Shown: positions 8,244-17,025, counted from the stretch's first letter. The stretch: 29,270 nt of DNA from Alkalihalobacillus alcalophilus ATCC 27647 = CGMCC 1.3604 (GCF_000292245.2 NZ_ALPT02000053.1:1-29270), one strand, 5' to 3'. The notes: generated from the sequence alone by a model not told the origin. Program-made: numbers and translations.

Positions 8244-9146
8244 TTAATTCTTTGATTTCGGATCTAATGCGTCACGTAACCCATCTCCAAATAAGTTAAA
8301 GCCAATAACAACAAATAAAATGGCTAACCCTGGGAATAATGTGACATGCGGTGCTTGGGCAATATAACTACGTCCTTCAGACAACATTCGTCCCCATTCA
8401 ATTGCTGGTGGCGTAGTTCCTAATCCGAGGAAGGAGAGCGCACTAGCTGTAATAATCGCAGATGCAATATATAAGGTCGTTTGAACTATGATCGGCGACA
8501 TTATGTTTGGCAAAACATGTTTTGTGATTATTCTAAAATTGTTCGCTCCAACCGCTTTGATCGCATCAATATACTCCAACTTTTTCACGGTTAATGTTGA
8601 ACCTCGAACAATCCTAGCAAAACTCGGAATCGCATAAAACGCAACAGCAATTACAACATTTGTTGTACTTGCTCCAAGAATACTAATAATTGCTAACGCT
8701 AATAAAATTCCTGGGAATGCTAGTAACACATCACAAATTCTCATAATTAATGTGTCGACCCATCTTCCGTAATAACCGGAAACAATCCCTAATAAAATTC
8801 CAATTATGGCCCCAAGAACGGTAGAAGCAATACCAATTGATAATGAAAGCCTAGCTCCATACAAAATTCGGCTTAGTATGTCACGTCCTTTATCATCTGT
8901 TCCGAACCAATTCTCAAAAGAGGGAGGTTGTAATTTATTCCCATAATCTTGAGTTATGGGATCATACGGAGCAAGGAGTGGCCCGATTATCGCTAAAACC
9001 ATAAAAAAGATAATGATAATGGCTCCTGCTAATGCTGCTTTATTTTTGGCTAGCTTTTTATAAAAACTATTCCACCTTATCAATCTAGTATTTTGTGGTG
9101 TGGGAGTATTAATTGCTACTGGTCCCATTTGTGGCTGCTGCTCCAT
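8244..9146 (-). CDS. peptide ABC transporter permease (OppC/DppC type)
   Basis: This 300-residue second permease has an N-terminal OppC-type helix (KNKAALAGAIIIIFFMVLAI), then APYDP and the conserved FGTDDKGRDILSRILYGARLSL block. The EAA loop reads AIKAVGANNFRIITKHVLPN. It is the first gene of the four-gene operon dppC-dppB-dppD-dppF (9146 to 5273), read away from the binding-protein gene at 9500. AAGGATG precedes ATG 9146. Putting the permease order C-B is a little unusual, since B-C is more common in Opp/Dpp operons. Confidence 0.92.
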   Translation of the reverse strand: MEQQPQMGPVAINTPTPQNTRLIRWNSFYKKLAKNKAALAGAIIIIFFMVLAIIGPLLAPYDPITQDYGNKLQPPSFENWFGTDDKGRDILSRILYGARLSLSIGIASTVLGAIIGILLGIVSGYYGRWVDTLIMRICDVLLAFPGILLALAIISILGASTTNVVIAVAFYAIPSFARIVRGSTLTVKKLEYIDAIKAVGANNFRIITKHVLPNIMSPIIVQTTLYIASAIITASALSFLGLGTTPPAIEWGRMLSEGRSYIAQAPHVTLFPGLAILFVVIGFNLFGDGLRDALDPKSKN

Positions 9147-9317
9147 CGCTTTTCATCCTTTCACTCATCAATCAATTAATAATTAAAATAATGTCCTAAA
9201 ACCTATAGGCAAAATAATCCCTCTATAAAATAATTATGTTTTCTTCCATCCCCCTTTCAGTAAAAATAGATTTTCAATTATGTACTTTAGAAAATCAAAA
9301 TTATTATAGTATTATTG

Positions 9318-9382
9318 GATAATAAGGAATAAAAACCCTTATTATCTATATAAACTAGTTTCAAAGGAAAACTAGTTTTTTT
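9318..9382 (+). promoter_or_regulatory. two tandem hairpins upstream of the binding-protein gene; second looks like a terminator
   Basis: Hairpin 1 is GATAATAAGG (9318-9327) / CCTTATTATC (9337-9346), perfect over 10 bp. Hairpin 2 is AAACTAGTTT (9352-9361) / AAACTAGTTT (9369-9378), followed directly by a T-run to 9382. The arrangement looks like an attenuator or an isolated terminator in the 353-bp divergent spacer (9147-9499). No gene precedes it on this strand. Confidence 0.55.
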
Positions 9383-9424
9383 ATTGAAATACTAACATAA
9401 CTATTCAAAACTTTCAAAATAATA

Positions 9425-9453
9425 TTGTAAATTATTATTTTTTAAATTATTAT
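9425..9453 (+). promoter_or_regulatory. candidate promoter of the peptide-binding lipoprotein gene
   Basis: TTGTAA (9425-9430), a 17-base spacer and TATTAT (9448-9453) lie about 45 bases before the start codon. If this is the main promoter, the hairpins at 9318-9382 are upstream of the transcript and insulate it. The region is very AT-rich, so chance matches are likely. Confidence 0.35.
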
Positions 9454-9499
9454 ATAGTTTGTAATAGTCAAATAACTAACCTTGAAGGGGGACAATCAA

Positions 9500-11116
9500 A
9501 TGAAACAAAGAAAGAAATGGCTACTTATGCTTGTGTTTTCTTTTGTAGCAGCAATCGTACTTGCCGCTTGTGGTGGCAATACGGAGACAGAAGGAGACCC
9601 ATCTGATGATGGAGCAGGTACAGATGACACAGACAACACAGAAGAAGTAGTAGGAGAAGCTGCTGAGGGCGGAGAATTAATTTTCGTTACTCCTTCAGAT
9701 GCTCCAACACTTGACCCTCATGGTGTCAATGATACAGCATCAAATACAGCCACTTCACAAATGCTTGAAAGATTAACAGACTACAATGAAGATGGAGAAG
9801 TTATTCCATTACTAGCAGAGAGCTTCGAGCCTATCAATGATTTAACTTGGGAATTTAAATTAAGAGAAGGAATTAAATTCCACGATGGGACAGACTTTAA
9901 TGCAGAAGCTGTTAAAGTTTCATTAGAGCGTATCCTTGATGAAGAATTCGCTTCTCCTAAACGAGTGATTCTTGCAATGATTTCAGAAGTAGAAGTTATT
10001 GATGATTACACTGTACAAATTTCAACAGAAGAGCCATTTGCTGCACTTCCAGCTCACTTAGCCCATAATGCAGGTTCAATCATTGCTCCTTCTGCTATTG
10101 AAGAAGAGAACAATGGTGGAAAAACAGTTGACGAAAACCCAATCGGTACTGGTCCATTTGAACTTGACAGTTGGAACCGTGGTGCGGAAATCCTAATGGT
10201 AAAAAATGAAAATTACTGGGGTGAAGGTCCATACCTTGACTCAATTAAATTCATTTCCGTTCCTGAGCAAGCTACACGTGTGGCTATGTTAGAAAGTGGA
10301 GAAGCCCACATTATGTTAGTAGGTGCTTCTGATGTGAACCGTGTAGAAGCAATGTCTCAAATTGAAATCGACCGTGTTTCTGGTACACGTATGGACTATG
10401 TCGGTATTAACCTGGAAAAAGAGCCATTTGATGACAAATTAGTTCGTCAAGCTGTAGCAATGGCCATTAATAAAGATGATGTAGTTGATGGAATTTTAGA
10501 TGGACAAGGTGTTCCAGCCGTTGGTCCACTTGCTCCAACTGTTGTTGGTAACCACCAAGATCTAGTACCACTTCCATATGATGTAGAAGGTGCGAAAGAA
10601 TTATTAGCAGAAGCTGGTTATGCTGATGGTTTCTCAACAACTATCTTTGTAAATGACGGTAGTAAAGAGCGTGCTGATATTGCCGAGTTTGTTCAAACTC
10701 AGTTAGCAGAGATTGGCATTACAGTTGATATTGAAGTGATTGAGTGGGGTGCTTTCTTAGAGAAAACAGCCGCTGGTGAGCACGAATTATTCGTTTTAGG
10801 ATGGACGACAGTAACAGGTGATGCTGACTATGGTTTATACAACCTTTTCCATTCTTCACAATTCGGTGATCCTGGTAACCGTTCTTTCTACAGCAATTCT
10901 CGCGTTGATGAGCTACTTGACTTAGGTCGTACAAGTACCGATCAAGATGAGCGTAATCAAGCTTATAAAGAAGTATCTGAAATTCTAGTAGATGAAGTAC
11001 CAATGATTTATTTACATCACCCAGACTTCGTACACGGCATGAACGGCGTATCATCTGGTTTATTCGTAAACTTCAGTGGTACACCATTCTTCAAAGATGT
11101 ACAGTTAGCTCAATAA
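9500..11116 (+). CDS. peptide-binding lipoprotein of an ABC importer (SBP family 5)
   Basis: This 538-residue extracytoplasmic receptor is for the adjacent importer. A lipoprotein signal (KKWLLMLVFSFVAAIVLAAC) ends in lipobox LAAC with the lipidated Cys24. A strongly acidic, disordered linker (about 27-60, rich in D, E, T, G) follows, then the family-5 binding fold with TLDPHGVND, WEFKLREGIKFHDGT, GTGPFEL and the conserved LVRQAVAMAINKD. The start is ATG 9500 with AAGGGGG eight bases before it; the upstream TTG 9482 lies in the ribosome binding site and would spoil the signal peptide. It is divergent from the permease/ATPase operon. Overall acidity fits an alkaline or salty outside; that is inference. 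Confidence 0.93.
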   Translation: MKQRKKWLLMLVFSFVAAIVLAACGGNTETEGDPSDDGAGTDDTDNTEEVVGEAAEGGELIFVTPSDAPTLDPHGVNDTASNTATSQMLERLTDYNEDGEVIPLLAESFEPINDLTWEFKLREGIKFHDGTDFNAEAVKVSLERILDEEFASPKRVILAMISEVEVIDDYTVQISTEEPFAALPAHLAHNAGSIIAPSAIEEENNGGKTVDENPIGTGPFELDSWNRGAEILMVKNENYWGEGPYLDSIKFISVPEQATRVAMLESGEAHIMLVGASDVNRVEAMSQIEIDRVSGTRMDYVGINLEKEPFDDKLVRQAVAMAINKDDVVDGILDGQGVPAVGPLAPTVVGNHQDLVPLPYDVEGAKELLAEAGYADGFSTTIFVNDGSKERADIAEFVQTQLAEIGITVDIEVIEWGAFLEKTAAGEHELFVLGWTTVTGDADYGLYNLFHSSQFGDPGNRSFYSNSRVDELLDLGRTSTDQDERNQAYKEVSEILVDEVPMIYLHHPDFVHGMNGVSSGLFVNFSGTPFFKDVQLAQ

Positions 11117-11123
11117 TTTTTAC

Positions 11124-11172
11124 AAAAAAAAGGCTGCACTAGGTCAATCATGACCTCGGTGTAGCCTTTTTT
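11124..11172 (+). terminator. intrinsic terminator of the binding-protein gene
   Basis: AAAAAAGGCTGCACTAGGTC pairs with GACCTCGGTGTAGCCTTTTTT around an ATCA-containing loop, ending in T6. It may also act on the opposite strand, where the lrgB-like gene ends at 11191. Confidence 0.9.
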
Positions 11173-11190
11173 AATCGTTAAACTCCTACT

Positions 11191-11873
11191 CTATGAATAC
11201 ATATAAATAAACAGCGGTGTTAAACAGGTCGCAACAACGGCCATTAATAAAAAGGACAACGTGCTAATCGCACCAGCTTCATCATCGGTCTCCATAAGCC
11301 GTGCTGTGCCAATTGCATGTGCCGTGGCTCCCATCGCAATTCCCTTTGCAATCGAATGAGATACTTTCGCCTTCTTAAAAAGAAAAGGACCCGTAATTGC
11401 CCCAATCATTCCAGATATCGTACAAATCGCCGCCGTAAACGAAGCAATTCCGCCATATATATAAGCCAGTTCAATCGCAATTGCCGCGGTAGTGTTTCGA
11501 AGTAGCATTGATTTAATGACTTCCATTGGAATATCCAACAACCATAAAAAAATTGTCCCTAAAAACATCGCAAGAACCGCAGCAAATGTGAGCCAAAATA
11601 AGATCAAGGGCAGGATCTTCAATAATCGTTTTCGGTGATAATAAAGTGGGAAACTAAGAGCTACAATAGCCGGTCCTAAAAAGTAATCAATCCACTTTGC
11701 CCCAATATGATAATCCGAAAAAGGAATATCAAAAATGATTAAAATACAAATAATGACGACAGTACTAAAGAATACAGGTAGTAGCAGACTCCATTTTGTT
11801 TTTTATAAAAATAGAGAGAGCCTAAATAAATCCCAATTGTTAAAAATATCCAAAATAAGGCTATTATATTCAT
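11191..11873 (-). pseudogene. lrgB-like (CidB/LrgB) gene with a -1 frameshift
   Basis: This is an LrgB/CidB-family membrane protein; such proteins pair with LrgA/CidA in murein hydrolase control or pyruvate transport. ATG 11873 overlaps the lrgA-like stop (TAATG) and reads MNIIALFWIFLTIGIYLGSL... to two lysines at an A6 tract (11804-11799), then runs out of frame to a stop at 11739 after 44 residues. Reading one base back after the tract restores the family sequence (...IDYFLGPAIVALSFPLYYHRK...) and continues to 11191, for 227 residues, the normal family length. The in-frame C-terminal part (11191-11622) retains GATAHAIGTARLMETDDEAGA, the best-conserved LrgB segment. No other lesion is visible, so this is a recent mutation, a phase switch, recoding or a sequence error. 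Confidence 0.82.
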
Positions 11874-12238
11874 TATTGTTTCTCCTGGTTCACAAGCCTT
11901 TTTTCAATTAACCAGGAAGTTACAAAAATGACGACGATCGTGCTCATAATCAAAGTCACAAAAATGAACAAACCCGTTAATGAAACTAGCTCTGTATATT
12001 GAATAATTCCAACAGTGACTGGAACAAAAAAAAGCGGGAGATACATTATGAGTGTGTCTGCTCCTGGCTTTCCCCATTTGTATAATTTATCTTTTCCGAT
12101 TAATAAAGTTAGAAACATGAGTGCCATCCCTATTAAACTACCAGGAATAAATGGAAGAAACATAGAGTGAATCCAAACCCCTAGTGCATTATATAAAGTT
12201 AAGACACTAACTCCAACAAGCACATAAATCACCTTCAT
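11873..12238 (-). CDS. LrgA/CidA family holin-like membrane protein
   Basis: This 121-residue protein is about four transmembrane helices long. The FLPFIPGSLIGMALMFLTLL segment and the YLPLFFVPVTVGIIQY helix are characteristic of CidA/LrgA proteins. Members act with an LrgB partner; in B. subtilis one such pair is a pyruvate facilitator, and in staphylococci pairs affect autolysis. The function here cannot be assigned among these. Its stop overlaps the start of the lrgB-like gene (TAATG), so they are coupled. GGGTGGG lies just before ATG 12238. The sensor-regulator genes often found beside lrgAB are not present in the window. Confidence 0.85.
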   Translation of the reverse strand: MKVIYVLVGVSVLTLYNALGVWIHSMFLPFIPGSLIGMALMFLTLLIGKDKLYKWGKPGADTLIMYLPLFFVPVTVGIIQYTELVSLTGLFIFVTLIMSTIVVIFVTSWLIEKRLVNQEKQ

Positions 12239-12264
12239 TTTCCCACCCCATTAAAAATCGTTCT

Positions 12265-12318
12265 AAAAAGATTGAGGCTGTTCCAGAAAGTCATCAATAA
12301 TGACTCATCGGCAGCCCC
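12265..12318 (-). terminator. tyrS terminator (probable)
   Basis: On the minus strand GGCTG (12316-12312 side) pairs with CAGCC, and inside it AGTCAT pairs with ATGACT (12289-12294 / 12300-12305). CTTTTT follows about six bases after the stem. The T-run is slightly displaced, so confidence is moderate. Confidence 0.55.
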
Positions 12319-12331
12319 TCCTTTTCAACTG

Positions 12332-13567
12332 TTAGACAATTTTCGCGAATTTACGTTTTCCAACTTGAATAATTAAGCCCGGTGTGACATCCACTTGCTG
12401 TTGAACATCGTTAACCTTTTCTTCATTCAACTTTACTCCACCATTTTGGATCATACGTCTCGCTTCTCCTTTTGATGATTGAAGTTTTAATTGAACAAGC
12501 AAATCGACAATCCAAATTTGAGCCTCACCCTCCCACTTCACTTCAGGAATATCGTCTGGAAGAGCTCCTTTTTGGAAGACCGTTTTAAAATATTGGACGG
12601 CCTCTTCGGCTTCTTTTTGACCATGGTACATTTCTACAAACTTAGCACCTAAGTTCATTTTTGCGTCCCGTGGATGAACCGTACCGTCTTTTAATCCAGC
12701 TTCTAGAGCCTCAACCTCCTCTATTGCTAAGTCGGTTGCGAGCTTGTAATATTTGATCATTAGTTCATCCGGAATTGACATGGACTTTCCAAAGATTTCA
12801 TTTGGTGCTTCATCAATTCCAATATAGTTATGAAGGGACTTAGACATCTTTCTTTCTCCATCTAAACCTTCAATTAGTGGCAACGTCATGACGATTTGTT
12901 TTTCTTGACCGTATGCTTCTTGGAGCTGACGACCCATTAATAAGTTAAACTTTTGATCCGTTCCACCAATTTCAACATCTGTTTCCATCGCAACAGAATC
13001 ATAACCTTGCATTAATGGATAGAAAAATTCATGAATTGAGATCGCTTGCCCTGATTTATAACGTTTTTCAAAGTCATCACGCTCAAGCATTCTCGCAACC
13101 GTCACATTTCCAGCAAGGTTAATAACATCTTCAAACGATAACTTCTTTAACCATTCTGAATTGTAATAAAGTGTTGCCTTATCCATATCCAATACTTTTC
13201 CATATTGTTCCACATATGTTTTAGCATTTTCTAACACTTGTTCATCTGTTAATTGCTTTCGTGTTTCTGATTTCCCAGTTGGATCGCCAATTCTTCCTGT
13301 AAAATCACCAATTAACATTTGGACTTGGTGACCTAACTCTTGAAACTGTCTTAGCTTATGAAGCACAACTGTATGACCTAAATGAACATCTGGTGCAGAG
13401 GGATCCATTCCTAGTTTTACTTTTAATGGCTTACCTGTGACAATCGAGCGAGCAATTTTTTTGCGGAATTCCTCTTCTGGGACGATTTCTACAACTCCAC
13501 GTTGCAATAAATTAAATTGACGTTCGACTTCCTCTTTTTGCTCAACCGTTAGTTTTAAATCTTCCAT
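12332..13567 (-). CDS. tyrS: tyrosyl-tRNA synthetase, TyrZ-type
   Basis: This 411-residue enzyme charges tRNA-Tyr with tyrosine. The class I signatures are HLGH (62-65, in PDVHLGHTVV) and KMSKS (240-244). A C-terminal S4-like RNA-binding domain (about 345-411, WIVDLLVQLKLQSSKGEARR...) is present. ATG 13567 is preferred over ATG 13573 because GGAGG then lies seven bases upstream. The KMSKS loop and the GDFTGRIGDPTGKS block resemble B. subtilis TyrZ, not the TyrS found at this locus there, which has KFGKT. Expression is controlled by the upstream T-box. The gene is monocistronic, although read-through to the lrgA-like gene is possible. Confidence 0.95.
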   Translation of the reverse strand: MEDLKLTVEQKEEVERQFNLLQRGVVEIVPEEEFRKKIARSIVTGKPLKVKLGMDPSAPDVHLGHTVVLHKLRQFQELGHQVQMLIGDFTGRIGDPTGKSETRKQLTDEQVLENAKTYVEQYGKVLDMDKATLYYNSEWLKKLSFEDVINLAGNVTVARMLERDDFEKRYKSGQAISIHEFFYPLMQGYDSVAMETDVEIGGTDQKFNLLMGRQLQEAYGQEKQIVMTLPLIEGLDGERKMSKSLHNYIGIDEAPNEIFGKSMSIPDELMIKYYKLATDLAIEEVEALEAGLKDGTVHPRDAKMNLGAKFVEMYHGQKEAEEAVQYFKTVFQKGALPDDIPEVKWEGEAQIWIVDLLVQLKLQSSKGEARRMIQNGGVKLNEEKVNDVQQQVDVTPGLIIQVGKRKFAKIV

Positions 13568-13601
13568 CTTCATTCCTCCAACTATTCTTCATTTTTTCCA
13601 T

Positions 13602-13794
13602 AAAAAAATCCCTCCTCCCTACACAAAGGGACGAGGTTATCGCGTTACCACCCTAATTGAAGCCTTTCGAAAAAGACTTCCACTCGATTCGATAACGGCG
13701 TAACCGTTTCTTGCTACTCACAAGAAATGCTCCAGGTCCGTACTTCAAACACACCTTGTACTGATTTTCACCGACCATCAGTTCTCTACTTTTT
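13602..13794 (-). promoter_or_regulatory. T-box riboswitch, tyrosine specifier
   Basis: The minus-strand leader begins with stem I (AGTAGAGAACTGATGG at its start). The specifier codon is UAC (13742-13740, in GAAGTACGGAC), which reads tyrosine. The T-box sequence AGGGTGGTAACGCG lies at 13654-13641. It is followed by the terminator stem CCTCGTCCCT / AGGGAGGAGG and a T-run (13608-13602). Uncharged tRNA-Tyr pairs with the specifier and the T-box and prevents termination, raising tyrS expression. Confidence 0.96.
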
Positions 13795-13938
13795 ACAAAA
13801 GTGTCTTCTACTTTTACCCTTCAACACACAAATATAGCTTTACAGAAATACAATTGCTTTCTTTTTACCACATATCTTCTTTTCATGTCAAATAACAGGA
13901 GGAATATGGTTGAAAGGATAGGAACTACGGCTATCATA

Positions 13939-13947
13939 TGCTATAAT
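13939..13947 (+). promoter_or_regulatory. extended -10 promoter of the class A PBP gene
   Basis: TGCTATAAT is a perfect extended -10. No good -35 lies 17 bases upstream. Transcription would start near 13954, leaving only about 18 bases before the ATG at 13972. Confidence 0.6.
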
Positions 13948-13971
13948 ATGGCTGTTATAAGGAGGTTCGAT

Positions 13972-16851
13972 ATGAAAAAATTATTTTCAACAATTTCCGA
14001 ACAATTTAGGTCCTTTACAGATTGGTTACATCGGACAAAAATTATCCGTAGCATCGGCATTACATATCAAGTTTTATGGAATTTATTGCTAATTTTTATC
14101 ATATTAGGAGCAATGTCACTCTTTTTTGCCGGTGGTGCATTTGCAGGTTATTTTGCTTCTCTAGTCGCCGATGAACCATTGCGTTCTTCTGAAGAAATGC
14201 TCATAGAAATCTATGACTATGAAGAGACCAGTGAAATATATTTTGCCAATGATGAATACTTAGGTAAAGTTCCAACTGAGCTTGAACGTGAAGAAATTCC
14301 GCTAGAGCAAGTATCAGAATATGTCATTCAAGCCTTAATTGCAACAGAAGACGAACACTTTTTTGAACATGAAGGTATTGTTCCAAAAGCGATTTTGCGT
14401 GCTACTTTACAAGAGTTTGCAAACTCCAGTGTTCAAACAGGTGGAAGTACAATCACTCAACAGTTAATTAAGCAGCAAATTTTAACGAGTGAAGTTTCCT
14501 TTGACCGAAAAGCAACGGAAATTCTATTAGCTATGCGCCTTGAGCAGTTTATGGAAAAAGAAGAAATTCTAGAAGCTTATTTAAATGTTGTTCCATTTGG
14601 TCGGAATGCATCCGGTCGCCAAGTTGCTGGTGTTCAAGCTGCTGCTGAAGGTCTTTTCGGAGTCGATGCGAGTGAATTAAATATTCCTCAAGCTGCCTTT
14701 ATAGCCGGTTTACCGCAAAGTCCATTTGGGTACACCCCCTTTACAAGTAATGGCGATGTCAAAGAAAACTTTGATGCTGGTTTAAATCGAATGCGGAATG
14801 TCTTAACTAATATGTATGAAGTCGGCTACATTACAGAAGAGGAATACCAAGAAGCTCTCACTTATGATATTCGCGAGAACTTAACCGATGCAACGGCATC
14901 ACCTTTACAGGATTACCCTTATTTAACGAATGATATATTAAGAAGAGCAACAGAGATTTTAGCGAAACAGGCTCTTGAAGCAGATGGTATTAAGCTTTCA
15001 GAAATTGAAGATGCCGAAGAACGAACGGCTATAATGAACGAATACGAAGCTACCGCGGCCCAGAATCTACGCCGAAATGGGTACAAAATCCATACGACTA
15101 TTAATAAAGAATTATATGATGCCTTACAAGTAGCTGCTGTACAAAATGAAGCCCTATTAGGCAGACCGAAACCAAGTATTATTGATCCTTCTATTATGCA
15201 AGAGGAAGAGCTTGGTGTTAGCGTAATCGAAAATTCAACTGGTGCTGTTCTTGCATTTGTCGGTGGTCGTGATGAAAAAACAACGACAAACCAATACAAT
15301 TTTGCCACAACAGCTGTCAGGCAAACCGGTTCGACGATGAAGCCGTTATTAGGGTATGCCCCAGGTATGGATTACGGGACCGTTCAACCAGGCTTTGTTA
15401 TCCCTGATACACCAGAAAATTTTAAAACTGGAGAGAAAGGGCCAATCTCAAACTATGAAGGTGGCTATCGTGGTCTGCTAACGGTTCGAGAATCGCTTCA
15501 TTCATCTCGAAATATTCCTGCAGTACGTGCATTTAATACCGTACCTCATGAATTAAGTAAAGAAGTATTTGATAAATTAGGGTTCTACCATCGAGAAAAT
15601 GCTCTTCCTGAATCAACTGCATTAGGCCCGATTGAAATGACTGTTGAGCAAAATGTAAATGCCTACGCAACCTTTGCAAATGGCGGGAAATTTATCGAAG
15701 CTTATATGATTGAAACAATTGAAACAAAAGATGGAAAAACCATTTATGAACATGAGATCAATCCTGTTGAAGTTTATAGCCCACAAACATCTTATTTAAT
15801 GATCGATATGTTACGTGGTGTGTTAACTAATGGAACAGCAAGTCGGTTAAGTGCCCCGAATAAATTAGCTGGCAATACAGACTGGGCTGGTAAAACAGGA
15901 ACAACTTCAAGTGAAAGAGATTATTGGTTTGTGGCCACAAGCCCGAAAATATCAATGGGAATCTGGTATGGTTATGAACATAATATGTCACTTAATAGTG
16001 GTTATAACCAACGAACACTCGATATTTGGGCCAATTTAGCTAATACGATTCATAAGGTATCACCGGAATTATTAGCCTCAGGTGAACGTTTTCAAGCTCC
16101 TGACGGCATTGTGAGTCGTCAAGTGTGTACATTGACAGGGACACTCCCTTCAAAGGCTTGTCAGGACGCAGGGTATGTAAAAACTGAATTATTCAATTCA
16201 AAATTTGTCCCATCGCAACAAGATAATAGTGGTGCAGCACGATACGTCACCATCGATGGTAGAAACTATAAAGCATTAGATTCGACTCCATCAGAATTTA
16301 CTGAACAAGGGATAACCGTCTCATTTAATAACTGGAATATAAATAATATTAGCCAATACCTACCTGATAATATGAAAAACATTGTTCCTAATAATAATGC
16401 TCCAGATAACGGCAACACACCTGGCAAAGTTTCTGGTGTAAAAGTAAGTGGGTCAACCTTATCCTGGAGTAAACACGGAGCCAGTGATATTGTCGGTTAC
16501 CGCATTTATCAAGCTGATAACGGTAGTGATAATTTTAGCCGTGTCGCTAGTGTAAAAATGAATACGACCACTAGTCATAAAGTTAGCGGTGGCTCTAAAG
16601 CTTATTATGTGACCGCCGTTGATACAAGAGGGAATGAATCCCCAGCTTCCGATATTGCCAAAGGAAGCGACTGGGTTAGTGCTGAAGAGAAAGAAAAGAA
16701 AGCCGAACAAGAGCGTCAAAAACGTGAGGAAGAAGAACGTCAAGAACGCGAAGAAGAAGAACGTCGCCAGCAAGAAGAGGCAGATAACGAAACTGATAAT
16801 AACGATGGAGATAATAGTACTGAAGATAATAACGATGAGAATGATGATTAA
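13972..16851 (+). CDS. class A penicillin-binding protein with C-terminal FN3 domain
   Basis: This 959-residue bifunctional peptidoglycan synthase polymerises glycan strands and cross-links stem peptides outside the membrane. A single N-terminal transmembrane anchor lies at about 34-62. The GT51 transglycosylase domain includes EDEHFFEHEG (catalytic Glu near 126) and GGSTITQQLIKQ. The transpeptidase domain has SxxK (S454-T-M-K457), SRN (512-514) and KTG (641-643), all intact. A fibronectin type III domain (about 817-898) and a charged tail (about 900-959, K/E/R/Q-rich coil then a D/N/E-rich end) follow. ATG 13972 has AAGGAGG six bases before it; the open frame extending upstream to 13801 overlaps the tyrS T-box and is rejected. 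It is divergent from tyrS. I cannot tell which named PBP it matches. Confidence 0.94.
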   Translation: MKKLFSTISEQFRSFTDWLHRTKIIRSIGITYQVLWNLLLIFIILGAMSLFFAGGAFAGYFASLVADEPLRSSEEMLIEIYDYEETSEIYFANDEYLGKVPTELEREEIPLEQVSEYVIQALIATEDEHFFEHEGIVPKAILRATLQEFANSSVQTGGSTITQQLIKQQILTSEVSFDRKATEILLAMRLEQFMEKEEILEAYLNVVPFGRNASGRQVAGVQAAAEGLFGVDASELNIPQAAFIAGLPQSPFGYTPFTSNGDVKENFDAGLNRMRNVLTNMYEVGYITEEEYQEALTYDIRENLTDATASPLQDYPYLTNDILRRATEILAKQALEADGIKLSEIEDAEERTAIMNEYEATAAQNLRRNGYKIHTTINKELYDALQVAAVQNEALLGRPKPSIIDPSIMQEEELGVSVIENSTGAVLAFVGGRDEKTTTNQYNFATTAVRQTGSTMKPLLGYAPGMDYGTVQPGFVIPDTPENFKTGEKGPISNYEGGYRGLLTVRESLHSSRNIPAVRAFNTVPHELSKEVFDKLGFYHRENALPESTALGPIEMTVEQNVNAYATFANGGKFIEAYMIETIETKDGKTIYEHEINPVEVYSPQTSYLMIDMLRGVLTNGTASRLSAPNKLAGNTDWAGKTGTTSSERDYWFVATSPKISMGIWYGYEHNMSLNSGYNQRTLDIWANLANTIHKVSPELLASGERFQAPDGIVSRQVCTLTGTLPSKACQDAGYVKTELFNSKFVPSQQDNSGAARYVTIDGRNYKALDSTPSEFTEQGITVSFNNWNINNISQYLPDNMKNIVPNNNAPDNGNTPGKVSGVKVSGSTLSWSKHGASDIVGYRIYQADNGSDNFSRVASVKMNTTTSHKVSGGSKAYYVTAVDTRGNESPASDIAKGSDWVSAEEKEKKAEQERQKREEEERQEREEEERRQQEEADNETDNNDGDNSTEDNNDENDD

Positions 16852-16865
16852 TTTGATAAATGAGG

Positions 16866-16895
16866 AAAGCCACACCGATGAGGTGCGGCTTTTTT
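16866..16895 (+). terminator. PBP gene intrinsic terminator
   Basis: AAAGCCACACC pairs with GGTGCGGCTTT around GATGA and ends in T6. Confidence 0.92.
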
Positions 16896-16970
16896 GTATC
16901 TCCTTTGAGCTTAAAAACCTAAGCAGCCTTTCAAATCCCCCATCCAAAAGTCTCTCTTCTTCCTCCTATC

Positions 16971-17011
16971 AAAAAGTGACTGAACTCACATAAAATGTGA
17001 ATCCAGCCACT
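16971..17011 (-). terminator. acsA intrinsic terminator
   Basis: On the minus strand AGTGGCTGGATTCACAT pairs, with two mismatches, with ATGTGAGTTCAGTCACT and is followed by a T-run. It lies 15 bases after the acsA stop. Confidence 0.85.
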
Positions 17012-17025
17012 CCATAAACTAGTTT

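Noticed and set aside
9276..9299. CodY box upstream of the peptide-binding gene
   Set aside because: The best alignment to the 15-base CodY motif has about six mismatches.
13801..13971. 57-residue N-terminal extension of the PBP
   Set aside because: It precedes the PBP promoter and ribosome binding site and is not typical of PBPs. ATG 13972 has AAGGAGG six bases upstream.
16619..16993. 124-residue plus-strand lysine-rich protein overlapping the PBP tail
   Set aside because: It is a shadow frame of the low-complexity coil region and crosses the PBP terminator.
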